Assembly: GCA_963747535.1 (NCBI GenBank)
Contig: CAVVFX010000011.1
Coordinates: forward strand, 1 to 64,000
Direction: 5' to 3'
Source of the DNA: CAVVFX01 sp963747535
GTDB lineage: Bacteria > Acidobacteriota > Terriglobia > Bryobacterales > Bryobacteraceae
Length of the DNA: 64,000 bases
A program made the position numbers and the translations under genes. Below, one piece after another: positions 48,088 through 58,400 of this stretch (positions are counted from its first letter, which is position 1; every line of letters begins with the position of its first letter). The notes below the pieces were generated by a model. That model was not told the DNA's origin. It saw only the letters and a list, made by a program, of their open reading frames with translations, and did not search any database.

Positions 48088-48553
48088 CGGGCGCCTTATC
48101 GGAACTCTTGGTAAATACGTCAAACACATTCTGGGTACCCCCTCCGCTGCTCTTGGGATCGTCCTGCATGCTACGAGTTCCCCAGTCTTTCGAGTTGGTC
48201 ATAGGATCGAGCGGGATGCGCCGCAGGAATTTGACCTTCACATCCGCCGTGGGACCCACGCCCTTCACGCCGTCCACCAGGTCCTGGAGTTTGAGAGGAT
48301 AGCCCATGCTCTCAGGGGTCTGAGCGAGCGGCGAAAGCTGGCCTTTATCGGCGGCGTCTTTGTACTTGTCGATGGCTTTGCGCAGTTGTTCCAGGGCGAT
48401 CCTTAATTCCTTCTCCCGCAGGCGTCTGAGCTGCCCGCGAACCAGCGGTACGGACATCGCCGAAAGAGCCATCATGATGGTGAACGCGACGATCAGTTCG
48501 ACCAGCGTCAGTCCGGCCTCCCGCCGGGTGATTCTCTTTGCCAGTACCTCCAT
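48062..48553 (-). CDS. Second pseudopilin (GspG/PilE-like)
   Basis: A 163-residue protein with a class III signal 'RREAGLTLVELIVAFTIMMA' (cut after G, Glu at +5), a long coiled-coil-like helix ('GQLRRLREKELRIALEQLRK') and a C-terminal domain 'LDPMTNSKDWGTRSMQDDPK' ending 'DGTPYSEW', which matches the end of the downstream pseudopilin. It probably arose by tandem duplication. It is 12 bases after the secretin stop and overlaps gspG by 26 bases, so all three are one operon. Minor or major pilin role is not decided. Confidence 0.87.
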   Translation of the reverse strand: MEVLAKRITRREAGLTLVELIVAFTIMMALSAMSVPLVRGQLRRLREKELRIALEQLRKAIDKYKDAADKGQLSPLAQTPESMGYPLKLQDLVDGVKGVGPTADVKVKFLRRIPLDPMTNSKDWGTRSMQDDPKSSGGGTQNVFDVFTKSSDKAPDGTPYSEW

Positions 48554-48565
48554 AATCGAAATCCT

Positions 48566-51004
48566 TCACTTCACATTGATACCGAGAGTGGGCGCGGGCG
48601 CCCGAATGGGCTGTCCCGCCGACCCCGTCATGGTAAATTGCGGTACCGTCACCATGGTCGTGCCCTTCGCGATGGCCTGGAACACGACCGTCAGGACCGT
48701 GCCGGATCCCGAGATTCCGCCCGATGCGGGATCGCGCGCGATGCCGATGGTCGCATCGCCGCTATCGTTCAGGATATTTCGCGAAGGCACCAGTTCCGGT
48801 CCGTTCCGGCGGATCAACTCTCCGCCGAGGATATTGTTGATGCGCAGAATCTTCGGATCGAACTTGAGCCCCATCTGCACCGCGGCCAGATCGGTGACAT
48901 TGTTGACCTGAACACTGGCGGTTACAGTTGACCCGGCCTGCACTGCGGGCGGGGCCGCGATAAACGAAACCGACACCGGGCCCGCTGCCGCGGGAGGAGG
49001 AGGCGGCGATGCCGGAGGGGTCCCAACCGTAGCCGGCATTGCTGGGGCGGTGGCCGGCGGAGCCAGCGCTGCGGCTACTGGAATCTTCTCGACCGGCCCC
49101 GCCTTGGCTGCCGCGTAGCTCAACCGGTAGGACGTTTCGTTTCCGGTAGCGACCGCCCGCAGATCTTCGTCGGTAATGTCCGGCGAACGGATAATATGCG
49201 GCACCATGACGATGAGCAGTTCCTGCTGGGTCTTCGTCAGGTTGGTGCTTTTGAACAGATTGCCGACCAACGGGATATTTGCGAGCCCCGGCACGCCCGA
49301 GATCGATTTGTCCGTTTCATCGTCGATCAATCCGCCGATGATATTGATCTCCCCGTCCTTCATCCGCAGATCCATCTCCAATTTCTTCTGTCCGATCACC
49401 GGCTGATCGATGCCACCGATGCTGACGGTACTGTCCTCCTGGGACACTTCCACGGAGACGTGCGCGGAGACATCCGTCGCACTGTTCACGCGCGGCAGCA
49501 TATCCACGTTCACACCGACATCGAGATACGTGAACTGGGTATTGACGAGCGGGTTGACGCCCACGCCGCCGACGCCGGGCTGGAAGCTGCCGGTGGCCGT
49601 CGGGATCTTCTCGCCGATTTTCAGCGAGGCTTTGAAATTGTCGAGCGCGCGGATCTGCGGCGCCTGCAATACCTTGGTGGAGGAGTCGCTCAGCAGAGCT
49701 TCAATTAATCCGCCAGGCACGTTGCTGACCGTGAAATCGCCGGTCGAGATATTCCCGATTTTCGACAGCAGTATGGTGTTGTTGGTGCTGTTTGTCGTCC
49801 CGGTCGTGGTCGTGGTACTGGTCGCGGTCGTGGTGCCGGTGGTCGCAGTGGTGCCCGTCGTCGTGCTGGCCTGCCCTTGCAACTGGCTGCGCGGGGTGAA
49901 GGTGATCGGGGTATTGATTCCGCCGACGCCGATGGCCGCTGACAGGTTGCGCATGTAATTCCGGTTGACTTCCATCACCATGACATCCACGATCACTTCG
50001 GATTTCGGCTTGTCGATGGCGGCGATCAGCTTCTCGGCCAGCGGAATCTTGTCGGCGGCCGCGCGGATGACGATCGCGTTCATGGGCGTAGAAGTGAAGA
50101 TCTTCTGAATATCGGCCACTGTCCGCAGCACGGTTACGGCCTCATTCAATTCGGCTTGCTGCCCCACATTTTGCAGATAGAAAACTTTGACGACCTGCTC
50201 TTCGTATTCCTGACGCTTCTGCCGGTTGTCGAGCGTCACGAAGATCGTATTCGGGGTCAGCACCTTCCAGTAGGACTTGGTCACCATTGCGACATCGTCG
50301 AAAGCCTCGCCCAGCGACGCGTTCGTGAGCTCGATCGAACTCGACTTGATCGTGTTGGTGGTCTCGTAATCGGGATCGAAGATAACATTGATGCCTGCCA
50401 GCTTGCCCACCGTATCGAACAGAATTCTGGGCTTCTGGTTGGCCATTTTCAGATTGATGGGCTCGGGGTTGAGCGCTTTCAGCTCCGGCACGCCCAGAAT
50501 ACTGGCCACCTTTGCGGCTTCCTTCTTCCGTTCCAGCTCCGCGGGGGTCAGCGTTTTGTTTTCCTCCCGATTGTCCTTCGGCGGAGGGGCGGCACTGTCG
50601 GGTTCGCCCTTTTCGTAGCGCTCGATCATCTTTTTGGTGCGAGCGATTTCCTGCCTCGCCATATCATTTGAAGGATCGACTTCAGTGGCCTTTTCGAGCA
50701 GCGCCAGCGCCCCCTTCAGGTCGCCGGTGTTGCGGAGCAGAATTGCGCGGTGCAACCGGGCGGCCCCGCACTCGAAGTGAATCCGGTAGGATGCAATCTG
50801 GTAGACCAACTCTCCGGGTTTCTTGGCCATTGCCAGCGTAATCAGTTCGAGCGCCTTTTCAAAATCACCGGCATGCTCCGCCTCGACCGCGGCGACAAGA
50901 TCTTTGTCGGGTTTATCGGCCTTTTTCCCGCGCAGCGGCTGACTCACCAGCGCCAAGCTGAAAACAACCGCCGCAAATATAGTTAAGCGATGGGAGGACA
51001 GCAT
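48566..51004 (-). CDS. Secretin (GspD/PilQ type) with N-terminal TPR and C-terminal cohesin-like domain
   Basis: An 812-residue outer-membrane secretin. Order: signal peptide (about 5-27), TPR-like helices ('AGDFEKALELITLAMAKKPG', 'GDLKGALALLEKATEVDPSN', about 45-125), secretin N-domains (about 190-330, 'AVTVLRTVADIQKIFTS', 'MNAIVIRAAADKIPLAEKLI'), a threonine/glycine repeat insert at about 390-425, the secretin pore domain (about 430-600, 'VPGLANIPLVGNLF', 'ELLIVMVPHIIR'), a proline/alanine linker (about 650-690) and a cohesin-like beta domain ('AVQMGLKFDPKILRINNILG', about 695-812). The pore exports folded proteins or pili. The cohesin-like module after the pore is unusual among Proteobacteria but seen in Acidobacteriota. 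It heads the pseudopilin operon. Confidence 0.88.
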   Translation of the reverse strand: MLSSHRLTIFAAVVFSLALVSQPLRGKKADKPDKDLVAAVEAEHAGDFEKALELITLAMAKKPGELVYQIASYRIHFECGAARLHRAILLRNTGDLKGALALLEKATEVDPSNDMARQEIARTKKMIERYEKGEPDSAAPPPKDNREENKTLTPAELERKKEAAKVASILGVPELKALNPEPINLKMANQKPRILFDTVGKLAGINVIFDPDYETTNTIKSSSIELTNASLGEAFDDVAMVTKSYWKVLTPNTIFVTLDNRQKRQEYEEQVVKVFYLQNVGQQAELNEAVTVLRTVADIQKIFTSTPMNAIVIRAAADKIPLAEKLIAAIDKPKSEVIVDVMVMEVNRNYMRNLSAAIGVGGINTPITFTPRSQLQGQASTTTGTTATTGTTTATSTTTTTGTTNSTNNTILLSKIGNISTGDFTVSNVPGGLIEALLSDSSTKVLQAPQIRALDNFKASLKIGEKIPTATGSFQPGVGGVGVNPLVNTQFTYLDVGVNVDMLPRVNSATDVSAHVSVEVSQEDSTVSIGGIDQPVIGQKKLEMDLRMKDGEINIIGGLIDDETDKSISGVPGLANIPLVGNLFKSTNLTKTQQELLIVMVPHIIRSPDITDEDLRAVATGNETSYRLSYAAAKAGPVEKIPVAAALAPPATAPAMPATVGTPPASPPPPPAAAGPVSVSFIAAPPAVQAGSTVTASVQVNNVTDLAAVQMGLKFDPKILRINNILGGELIRRNGPELVPSRNILNDSGDATIGIARDPASGGISGSGTVLTVVFQAIAKGTTMVTVPQFTMTGSAGQPIRAPAPTLGINVK

Positions 51005-51200
51005 TTTAGCGGGATTCCTGAGGGGCGCGGGAGTGCGCTGGGGTGGCGTTCGGAACTATCATCTGAATAGTAGACGTTTGAAGTCCCCGGCCCGTTGAGG
51101 CAGATCTTGGTAAGGGCTTGCCTTTCTTAGCTGCGCGCGCGTTGTCTGAGCCGCGCGCGTAAGAGAAGCGGTTTCAGGGGCGCTCACAGGGAACCTGACA

Positions 51201-51689
51201 TTGGCAGATAAAACCAGCGGAATCAAAATCTTAAGCGACAACCGGCAAGCCAGCCACAACTACTTTCTCCTGGATCGGTTCGAGGCCGGCATGGTGCTCA
51301 CCGGGACGGAAGTCAAGGCTGCGCGGAGCGGCAAGATCCAGCTGCGCGAGAGCTACGCCCAGATTGACAAGAACGAGGCGTGGCTCAACAATGCCCACAT
51401 CAGCGAGTATTCCCACGGCAATCGCGAGAACCACACTCCCATCCGCAGCCGCAAGCTTCTGCTTCACCGCCGCGAGATCGACAAACTGCTGGGTCAGACG
51501 CGGGAGAAGGGACTCTCCCTCATCCCCACCAAGATCTACTTGAAGGAGGGCCGCATCAAGTGCGAAATCGCTTTGGCCAAAGGAAAGAAACTCCATGACA
51601 AGCGGGAATCCGAGCGTGCCCGGACCGCCGAAGACGAGGCTCGCGCCGCGGTCCGCGCCAGCAAGGTCCGCCATGATCGCGAGGGGTAA
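51201..51689 (+). CDS. smpB: SmpB, tmRNA-binding protein
   Basis: A 162-residue tmRNA-binding protein for trans-translation rescue of stalled ribosomes. 'NRQASHNYFLLDRFEAGMVL', 'GTEVKAARSGKIQLRESYA', 'NPHI'-type region 'NNAHISEYSHGNRENH', 'RKLLLHRREIDKL' and the lysine-rich C-terminal tail (about 135-162) are diagnostic. The start is a TTG at 51201 with CAGGGAA upstream. No tmRNA gene (ssrA) is seen in the flanking sequence. Single-gene unit facing away from the secretin operon. Confidence 0.95.
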   Translation: MADKTSGIKILSDNRQASHNYFLLDRFEAGMVLTGTEVKAARSGKIQLRESYAQIDKNEAWLNNAHISEYSHGNRENHTPIRSRKLLLHRREIDKLLGQTREKGLSLIPTKIYLKEGRIKCEIALAKGKKLHDKRESERARTAEDEARAAVRASKVRHDREG

Positions 51690-51732
51690 TCGGAAGGCAG
51701 GCCCCTGGCCAGGCCAAAGGCCTACCCCCCAT

Positions 51733-51809
51733 AACGCAGCGCCCTCGCCGCAAGCCGTAGGGTAGACCATCGTTTCTTGTGGTCTGCCCCGGCTGCGCAG
51801 CAGCCGCTT
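51733..51809 (+). repeat. Hairpin repeat family A, extended copy
   Basis: It begins with an extension ACGCAGCGCCCTCGCCGCAA followed by GCCGTAGGGTAGACCA, loop TCGTTTCTTGTGG, TCTGCCCCGG, then the GGCTGCGCAGCAGCC hairpin. The left extension recurs on the other strand at 55335-55364. It sits between convergent smpB and TonB receptor 3 genes, where it may terminate both transcripts. Confidence 0.82.
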
Positions 51810-51824
51810 ACTTTTCCCCTGGGT

Positions 51825-54800
51825 CTAAAACTCGAATCGCGCCACGAGCTGCATGAAGCGAGCCGATCGCGCAGCCGAGAGCAATCCAAACGAAGGCGAG
51901 TTGAACGACGCCTGTCCCGCGGCGTTGGCGGTTACGGTAAGCGAGGTGTTTAGCGTTTCGAGGTTAACGTGATTCAGGAAGTTGAACGCCTCGGCCCGCA
52001 ACTCGAACCAGGCGCGTTCACGAATCTTGAATTTCCTGTCGAGAGCCAGGTCGAGATCGAAATCCCCGGGAGTTCGCACATTGTCCCTGCCCATGGAGCC
52101 TATGCCGGCCGGCAAGACCAGGGTCCGGCTGGCGCCGCTCCCGGTGAATAACGGCCCAACCGGTCCTAGCGGGAAGTTGGATGCATTGGCGGGCACCAGG
52201 TACTGGATACCGGTCCCGTTCGTATACCAATTCGGCAGAATGAGGCTGGTGTTCGAAATGACATTCGGCCGGATTTGCGAAGCGGCCGGATTCAGGTTGT
52301 TCTGATTGACGGTAGTGGGCAGCCCGGTGCGCGCCGTGATGATCGGGTCGACCTCCCAATCGCGCAGGATCCACCAGCGCGCCTTGGTGCGGTACTGGAT
52401 GGCCGAAGTGAACGAACCCGTCCGGTCGAACTCGCTGAGAGCACGATCGAAGTTCCGGTAGAGGGAGGGAAACTGTCCGACGTTGAGGGCGTTGGGCTGT
52501 GAAAAGCTGAACAGGCCGGAGCCGTCGTCGATCGATTTCGACCAGGTGTAGTTTGCCACGAAGGTGAAGTTCGAAGCCAACTGGCGCCGGGCGCTGATCT
52601 GCAAGGCGTTGTAGTTGGAGTGTCCGGCCATCACCACGGCGCTGAAGCCGCCGATATTCGGATAGGAACGCGCATTCTGCGTGGTCACGCTGGTGTTGAC
52701 ATTGGCCAGATTGGTAGCGTCGGCGTAGGGTACGTTGTTGAACGGCAGATTGAGCGGGAGGTGAACGGAGGCCGTTCCGGCGTAGTTGACGTCGACGATC
52801 GTGCCCTTGAAGATCTCCTGCTGTACGCCAAAATTCCACTCCTCCGCGAACGGCAAAGGATTGATCTGCCCGAATTCCGCCGGGCCGGACAGCGGATTGG
52901 AAGGATTGAACTGGGATAGCGTGGACTGCGGATTGTTGAGATTCTGTACGGCGATCAGCGGCATCCCCTGGGAAAGTGAGAACGGCTGCGCGATACCGGT
53001 GCCGAGATTGTTGAACGCCTGGCTGATGGTGAAGCCGGGGAAGAGCACCTGGGCCCCGAGATCGGAGAAGATTTGGCTATAGAAGAGGCCGAATCCGGCC
53101 CGCACCACCGTCTTCGGATTCACGCTGTAGGCTAGTCCCAGGCGTGGAGCGAAATTGGTCTTTTTCGCCACGAGACCCAGGGACGCGGACGAATTGATGT
53201 TCGGGAACAGAACCACGCCCGTGGTCGGATCGATGCGCGAGTAGACGCCGTTCGAACTGGTCATCGGCGATTCGTATTCCCAGCGCAGTCCGAGGTTGAC
53301 CGTCAGCTTTGGTGTCACCTTCCAGTCGTCCTGAGCGAAGATGCCCAGGTTGTAATTGCGCCTTCCCGCCGGGGGCTGCGGGAGCGCATAACCTGAAGTC
53401 TTGATGTCGCCGAGCAGGAAGTCGGCGAGCGAATTGACCGCATCGCCGCTGGTGTTGGACTTCGACGTGATCGATCCGTCGAAGGTATAGTTGCCGGTGA
53501 ACCAGCCGCTGTTACCGGTTCCGCCGGGATTGTAAATATTGAATTCGTCCTTGCGCAATTCAACGCCGAATTTGACCAGATGATTCCCCAGTACCTTGGT
53601 CGCGGACAGGCTGGGTTCGTAGTTGTCGTCAATCTGGCTGCGCAGCGTGTTGCTGTTCAGTCCGTACTGGCTCCAGCCGCTGAGATTGAAGGTTGGAGAC
53701 GCCGGTCCGATCGAGGTCGCAATCCCGAACACCTGCTGCACATTGATTCCCAGGCTCGGCGGGATAATCGTCGCATTGTTGCGCCAGAAGCCAAAGTGGA
53801 ACTCGGTGAAGAACGTCGGCGACCAGGTGTGGACGTAGCTGAGCCCGGCTTGGTAACCCGTCGTCGTGCTGGGACCCGTGTTGTTCTCGAGGGGGCCCGG
53901 GATCAGCGGCTGGGTCGGCGAAAACGCGTTGTAGTGAGTCAGGGTGCCGTAGACGCGATCTTTCTCGGAAAAGTTCTGATCGATGCGGGTGGTGTAGTTG
54001 TTGGTGGTGTTCTGCGTCGCGCCCACGTCGACCAGGTTGTTGGTCGCGAGGTTATCGGTCTTGTTGAGCGAACCGGGCGAATTGGGCTCCGGCAGAACGC
54101 CTAGAATCTTGGTCGCGGCCGAATTGATTCGCGACACCGGAATGGTGTTGTTGGCAAACGGCGCCTTAGTGGTAGGATCGTAAACCAACGTCGGGGAACT
54201 GGAGAAATTTCCGGTCCGGAAGACGTCGCTCGGCACCGACGCGATGTTGGAATAGGGAGCTTCCTGCCGTAACCCTTCGTAGTTGAAGAAGAAGAACGTC
54301 TTTTCCTTGGCGTTGTACACCTTGGGAATACTGAGCGGGCCGCCGATCTTGACTCCAAACAGGTTGTACCGGTCTTCGGGAATCTTGTTGCCGCGGAGGT
54401 TGTTGAAGAAGTTGTTAGCGTCCAGGTCCTCGTTGCGGAAGTAGTAGTACGCCCCGCCATGATACTGATCCGTGCCATTGTTGATGATCATGGTGACGAT
54501 CGCGCCGGAGGTCCGGCCGTATTCCGCCGAGTAAGCGGACGTCAGCACCTTGAATTCGCGGATGGCGTCGGAAGGCGGCAGCGTCTGGACTCCGCCGGTC
54601 GAACCGGAGACCACCGAGATGCCGTCCACCATGAATTCGCTATTCACGGTACGGCTGCCATTGAAGGAAAGCTGGCTGGCGTTGATGCCGGTAGCGTCGC
54701 CGCCCGACGAGGCGCCAGGCGTCAACGAAAGAAGATTGAGAATATTGCGGCTAGGCAACTGCAGATTCTGGACCTGCGAGGTGTTGATGACGTTGCCGAG

Positions 54801-55217
54801 CGAGGAACTATCGGTAGCCAGTTGGCCCGCTGCATCGCCTTCCACCGTAATGGATTCGGCCACCGCGCCGGTCTCCAGCGTCACGCCTACGTCCGCGCGC
54901 TGATCGACTGCCAGGTTGACGTCGGTTACGCTTGCGCGCTTAAATCCGGGGGCCTCCACGGCAATGGTGTAACGGCCCGCTCCCAACGAAGGCGCACGGT
55001 ATACGCCGGAGCCATTGGTCTTGCCGTGCCACACGGTAACGCCCGTATCCGGGTTGACGATCGTAACGGTGGCATTCGGCACGACGGCCTTGGATGGGTC
55101 AGTTACGGTACCTGAGATAACGCCGGTATTCTGGGCGAATGCGAAAGGCGCACCCAGCGCCCACAGCAGCATCGCGAGACGTGCGAAGCCGCGCAAAACA
55201 ACACGGTTCTGTTTCAA
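51825..55217 (-). CDS. TonB-dependent, Oar-like outer-membrane receptor 3
   Basis: About 1130 residues. I favour TTG 55217, just downstream of AGAGGGGAG, giving a signal peptide ('LAMLLWALGAPFAFAQ'); an upstream in-frame start (55265) lacks support. Order: carboxypeptidase-regulatory-like domain (about 30-115, 'GVISGTVTDPSKAVVPNATV'), plug ('NSEFMVDGISVVSGSTG'), barrel, and a terminal 'ARFMQLVARFEF' ending in F. Intact. The adjacent receptor 4 is transcribed in the same direction and likely arose by duplication long ago. Imported substrate unknown. Confidence 0.88.
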   Translation of the reverse strand: MKQNRVVLRGFARLAMLLWALGAPFAFAQNTGVISGTVTDPSKAVVPNATVTIVNPDTGVTVWHGKTNGSGVYRAPSLGAGRYTIAVEAPGFKRASVTDVNLAVDQRADVGVTLETGAVAESITVEGDAAGQLATDSSSLGNVINTSQVQNLQLPSRNILNLLSLTPGASSGGDATGINASQLSFNGSRTVNSEFMVDGISVVSGSTGGVQTLPPSDAIREFKVLTSAYSAEYGRTSGAIVTMIINNGTDQYHGGAYYYFRNEDLDANNFFNNLRGNKIPEDRYNLFGVKIGGPLSIPKVYNAKEKTFFFFNYEGLRQEAPYSNIASVPSDVFRTGNFSSSPTLVYDPTTKAPFANNTIPVSRINSAATKILGVLPEPNSPGSLNKTDNLATNNLVDVGATQNTTNNYTTRIDQNFSEKDRVYGTLTHYNAFSPTQPLIPGPLENNTGPSTTTGYQAGLSYVHTWSPTFFTEFHFGFWRNNATIIPPSLGINVQQVFGIATSIGPASPTFNLSGWSQYGLNSNTLRSQIDDNYEPSLSATKVLGNHLVKFGVELRKDEFNIYNPGGTGNSGWFTGNYTFDGSITSKSNTSGDAVNSLADFLLGDIKTSGYALPQPPAGRRNYNLGIFAQDDWKVTPKLTVNLGLRWEYESPMTSSNGVYSRIDPTTGVVLFPNINSSASLGLVAKKTNFAPRLGLAYSVNPKTVVRAGFGLFYSQIFSDLGAQVLFPGFTISQAFNNLGTGIAQPFSLSQGMPLIAVQNLNNPQSTLSQFNPSNPLSGPAEFGQINPLPFAEEWNFGVQQEIFKGTIVDVNYAGTASVHLPLNLPFNNVPYADATNLANVNTSVTTQNARSYPNIGGFSAVVMAGHSNYNALQISARRQLASNFTFVANYTWSKSIDDGSGLFSFSQPNALNVGQFPSLYRNFDRALSEFDRTGSFTSAIQYRTKARWWILRDWEVDPIITARTGLPTTVNQNNLNPAASQIRPNVISNTSLILPNWYTNGTGIQYLVPANASNFPLGPVGPLFTGSGASRTLVLPAGIGSMGRDNVRTPGDFDLDLALDRKFKIRERAWFELRAEAFNFLNHVNLETLNTSLTVTANAAGQASFNSPSFGLLSAARSARFMQLVARFEF

Positions 55218-55334
55218 TTGAAAAACTCCCCTCTGATTTACAACAACTGGTGGATATGCTAGCACATTTCAGCCGTAATTGCATGACTGTAGCGCTAACG
55301 AATGTAGGAACCAGGAGGAAATTTCTACTAGCCC

Positions 55335-55412
55335 GGTCTACCCTGCGGTTTGCGGCGAAGGCGCGGTGTGGAGTAGACGTTTTCGCCTGCCTCGGCCGCT
55401 TGCGGCCGATTT
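55335..55412. repeat. Repeat family A extension plus family C
   Basis: 55335-55364 (GGTCTACCCTGCGGTTTGCG, GCGAAGGCGC) is an inverted copy of the left extension of the 51733 element. 55371-55412 holds GTAGACGTTTTCGCCTGCC, TCGGCCGCTTGCGGCC and a T-run. Read on the minus strand this matches 59201-59234 (GCGGCCGAGGCAGGCGAAAA), defining family C. The GGCCGCTTGCGGCC palindrome is a strong hairpin followed by T6, so it could terminate plus-strand transcription. Confidence 0.65.
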
Positions 55413-55464
55413 TTTCTCAGCTTCTGACGGTCACGTCTCGGTAGATCCGGGTCAGGGTCCGTCG

Positions 55465-58400
55465 TCAAAACGAGACTCTGGCGCTGAACTGCAGCTTACG
55501 CGGTTGATTGGCCATCGAGGAGAAAATGCCGAAGCTGGCAGAATCGATATTGGTTCCCGGAGCGGCGAAATGGACGGCGTTGTTAATGTTGAACGCATCC
55601 GCCTGGAATGCCAGCCTGATTCGCTCGCGGATCTGGAACTCACGGCGTACGCTGAGATCGAGGTCCGCATTGTGCGGAGCAAACAGCCCGAATGGCGCCG
55701 TACGTGCGATGTCCCCCGCCGTGTAAGCTGCCGGGTCAACGAAAGCAGCCTTATTGAGGTAAGCCGTGGTGCCGATATTTGCCCCATTGCTCCCGAACGA
55801 GCCATTCTGCCAGATACTTCCTGAAAAGCTCGTAACGTAGTTGGGAAAGCACACGGCATCGATAATCCCGCCGCCATTACAGGTGCCGTTAATCGACAGG
55901 GGCGCTCCGCTCGAGAAAGTGAAGATCCCGGAAATCTGCCAGTGGCTCACGGCGGAACTCAACACCTTGTTCGCGCTGTTCCACTTGTGACCGGCTCCGA
56001 AAGGCAACTGATACACGAAGGTGGCGCTCGCCACGTTCGGGTGATCGATGGTGCCAGGCCCTCTTTCCAGAAAATCCTTGTCCGGATCGCGCACGCCGGC
56101 CAGGTCGTCCAATTCCTTGCTGAAGGTGTAATTCAGCATGAACGTGAAGCCATGCGAGAACCGGCGGTTCAGCGTGATCTGCAGCGCGTTGTAAGTCGAA
56201 TTCCCGACGTCCAGCCAGGGATCGGAGAGGCTGCTGTATTGGGGGAACGGCCTCAGCGCCTGGCCGATGGTTCCGGTGAAGTTTGGAAACGGAATGCCGA
56301 TATTGGGAAACAGAGCTTGTGCCTGCGCCAGCGTGGCAGTAGTTAAAGTCTGGGTCAGCAGCGATCCGAGGGGAAGGTAACGGGTGGGAATCTGGTCGGT
56401 GAAGGGTCCAGCGACACCTGCCCCCGGGAGCCAGTGTCCGGCGCTGGCGCTGTATGCCACGCTCAGAACCATGTTCTGGGTAAACGAATGTTGAATATTG
56501 AAGCTCCAGTCTTCGTAGTACGGTGCCTTGCCGCCGAAATTGGGGTCGCCATAAGTCAGCGTTTGGGAGGTGGTAGGCCCGGCTCCGATGGAAGCTCCCG
56601 CAGCCGCGGTGATAAAGCCAATCCCGTAACTCGGATTGAAGAACGGCGGATTCAGCGTGTTACCCGGGTAGCCGCTGTTCCAGTTGTAGGCGGGTTGCCC
56701 GGTTACGGCGCTCGATAAGCTCCCAGAGTTGTCAAAACCGATCTGGCTCAGCCCCTGGCGCCCGTTGGTGCGCCCGCCCACGCCGCCGGCATGCGCGAAA
56801 AAGATTCCAAATCCCGCCCGAATGACGGTCTTCTGCCCAACCTGGTACGCGAGGCCCAGGCGCGGCCCGAGGTTGAGGTCGTGCTGCTTGACCGGAGTCG
56901 AGCAATGGCAGCTATCGGCGCCGTTGCCGGCGAATTGCAAAGCTCCCGGAATCCCCCCAGCCAGCGGATTGGCCAGAGTAGGATTAAAGAACGACATCAC
57001 GTTATTGACTTCCGTGAACGGACTCCACACGTTCCACCGGAGGCCCATGTTGAAGGTCAGGCGGGGGGTGGCTTTAAAGTCGTCCTGAACATAAGTGGCA
57101 TAGGTCTTGTAGCGCCCCCCGGTTTCAGCCACGGAATTCTGCGTTACGACGCTGCTGTCCACGGCGCCCAACAGAAAACTCGCATACGAGAGCCCGGTGG
57201 TGGTGAGGAGCGTCCCCGTGGGGCCGAAATTGGCGGTCTCATTGTTACTGAAGGTGAAGCCCGCCTGTGTACCGGTAAGTGGAATGTTCTCGTTGTCTTC
57301 GAGCGCCTGGTACTGGAAGCCGAAAGTTAGATTGTGCCTGCCCTTGGTCCACAGCACGTTGTTCTGGACGTCGTAGGTGTTCTGGGCTTCGTTGTAGGCG
57401 TGGGAGTTGCTTCCATCCCAACTCACGGGCGCGTTGTTGCCGTTGAAAGTGATATCCGGAAAACCGGTACTGGCGATTCCCGGGGGCAGCCCCGTGATCC
57501 CCGCCTTCGAAGGATAATCTCCGCTGGCCGTGTTGCTGGTCAACGGGATAAACAGCCGGCTCAATGACACGCTGAACTCGTTGACCAGGTTCGGGCTGAT
57601 GACGTGACTGTCGTGAATCTGGGCCAGGGTGGCGTGTTCGATGACGCCTCGCCCATCGGTGTAGGGTATCGGCAGCGTCGACGTGCTGATCGGCGTCAGG
57701 CTGCCGACAATCGGGTTGCGGTACTCGCCATAACTGAACAGGCCGAAGAGCCGATTCTTATCGGTGATGCTGTAATCCACCTTGTCGGTAGTGCTGTCGT
57801 TATTCACCGTGTTCGGCAAGGTGGCCAGGTAATTGTTCTGAATACCGCTATTGGTGGGAGCCGGTAGATAAGACTGAAACGACTGCGAGACTTTCGAGAT
57901 GCGGGTTGCCGGGATCGCGTTGTTCGGAAACGGGGTCCGGACGCCCGAACCTTGCGCGCTCGCCGGGTCGTAGATCACCTGCGGAAACGCGCTGAAATCG
58001 CCCGTCCGTTCGGCAGCCGTGGGGATCGACTGGTAGCCGGGAGGAGTAGCCGAATCGAAACGATATCCGTCGTAGTTGCCGAAGAAAAAGACTTTGTTTT
58101 TCTTGATCGGCCCGCCGATGCTGGCGCCGAATTCGTTCTGATGCTCGATGGGCGTGGTCAGCGCGAAGAAGCCGCGGGCGTCGAAATCGGTATTCCGGAA
58201 GTATTCGAACACGCCGCCATGGAATTGGTTGGTTCCCGACTTGAAAACGTAATTCGATACGCCTTGCCCTTCATACATCGCCTTGGCGCCGGAGGCCTCG
58301 ACTTGAAACTGTTCCACCGCTTCGACCGAAACCCCGAACGCCAGATTGCGGGTGTCGCTCTCGGTCCCCGCGCTGGTCAACGGCAGGCCTTCGATATAGA

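Noticed and set aside
49750..49880. Repetitive Thr/Gly codons in the secretin as a possible CRISPR or VNTR array
   Set aside because: The repeats are short, irregular, in frame and within a coding region; they encode a low-complexity insert.
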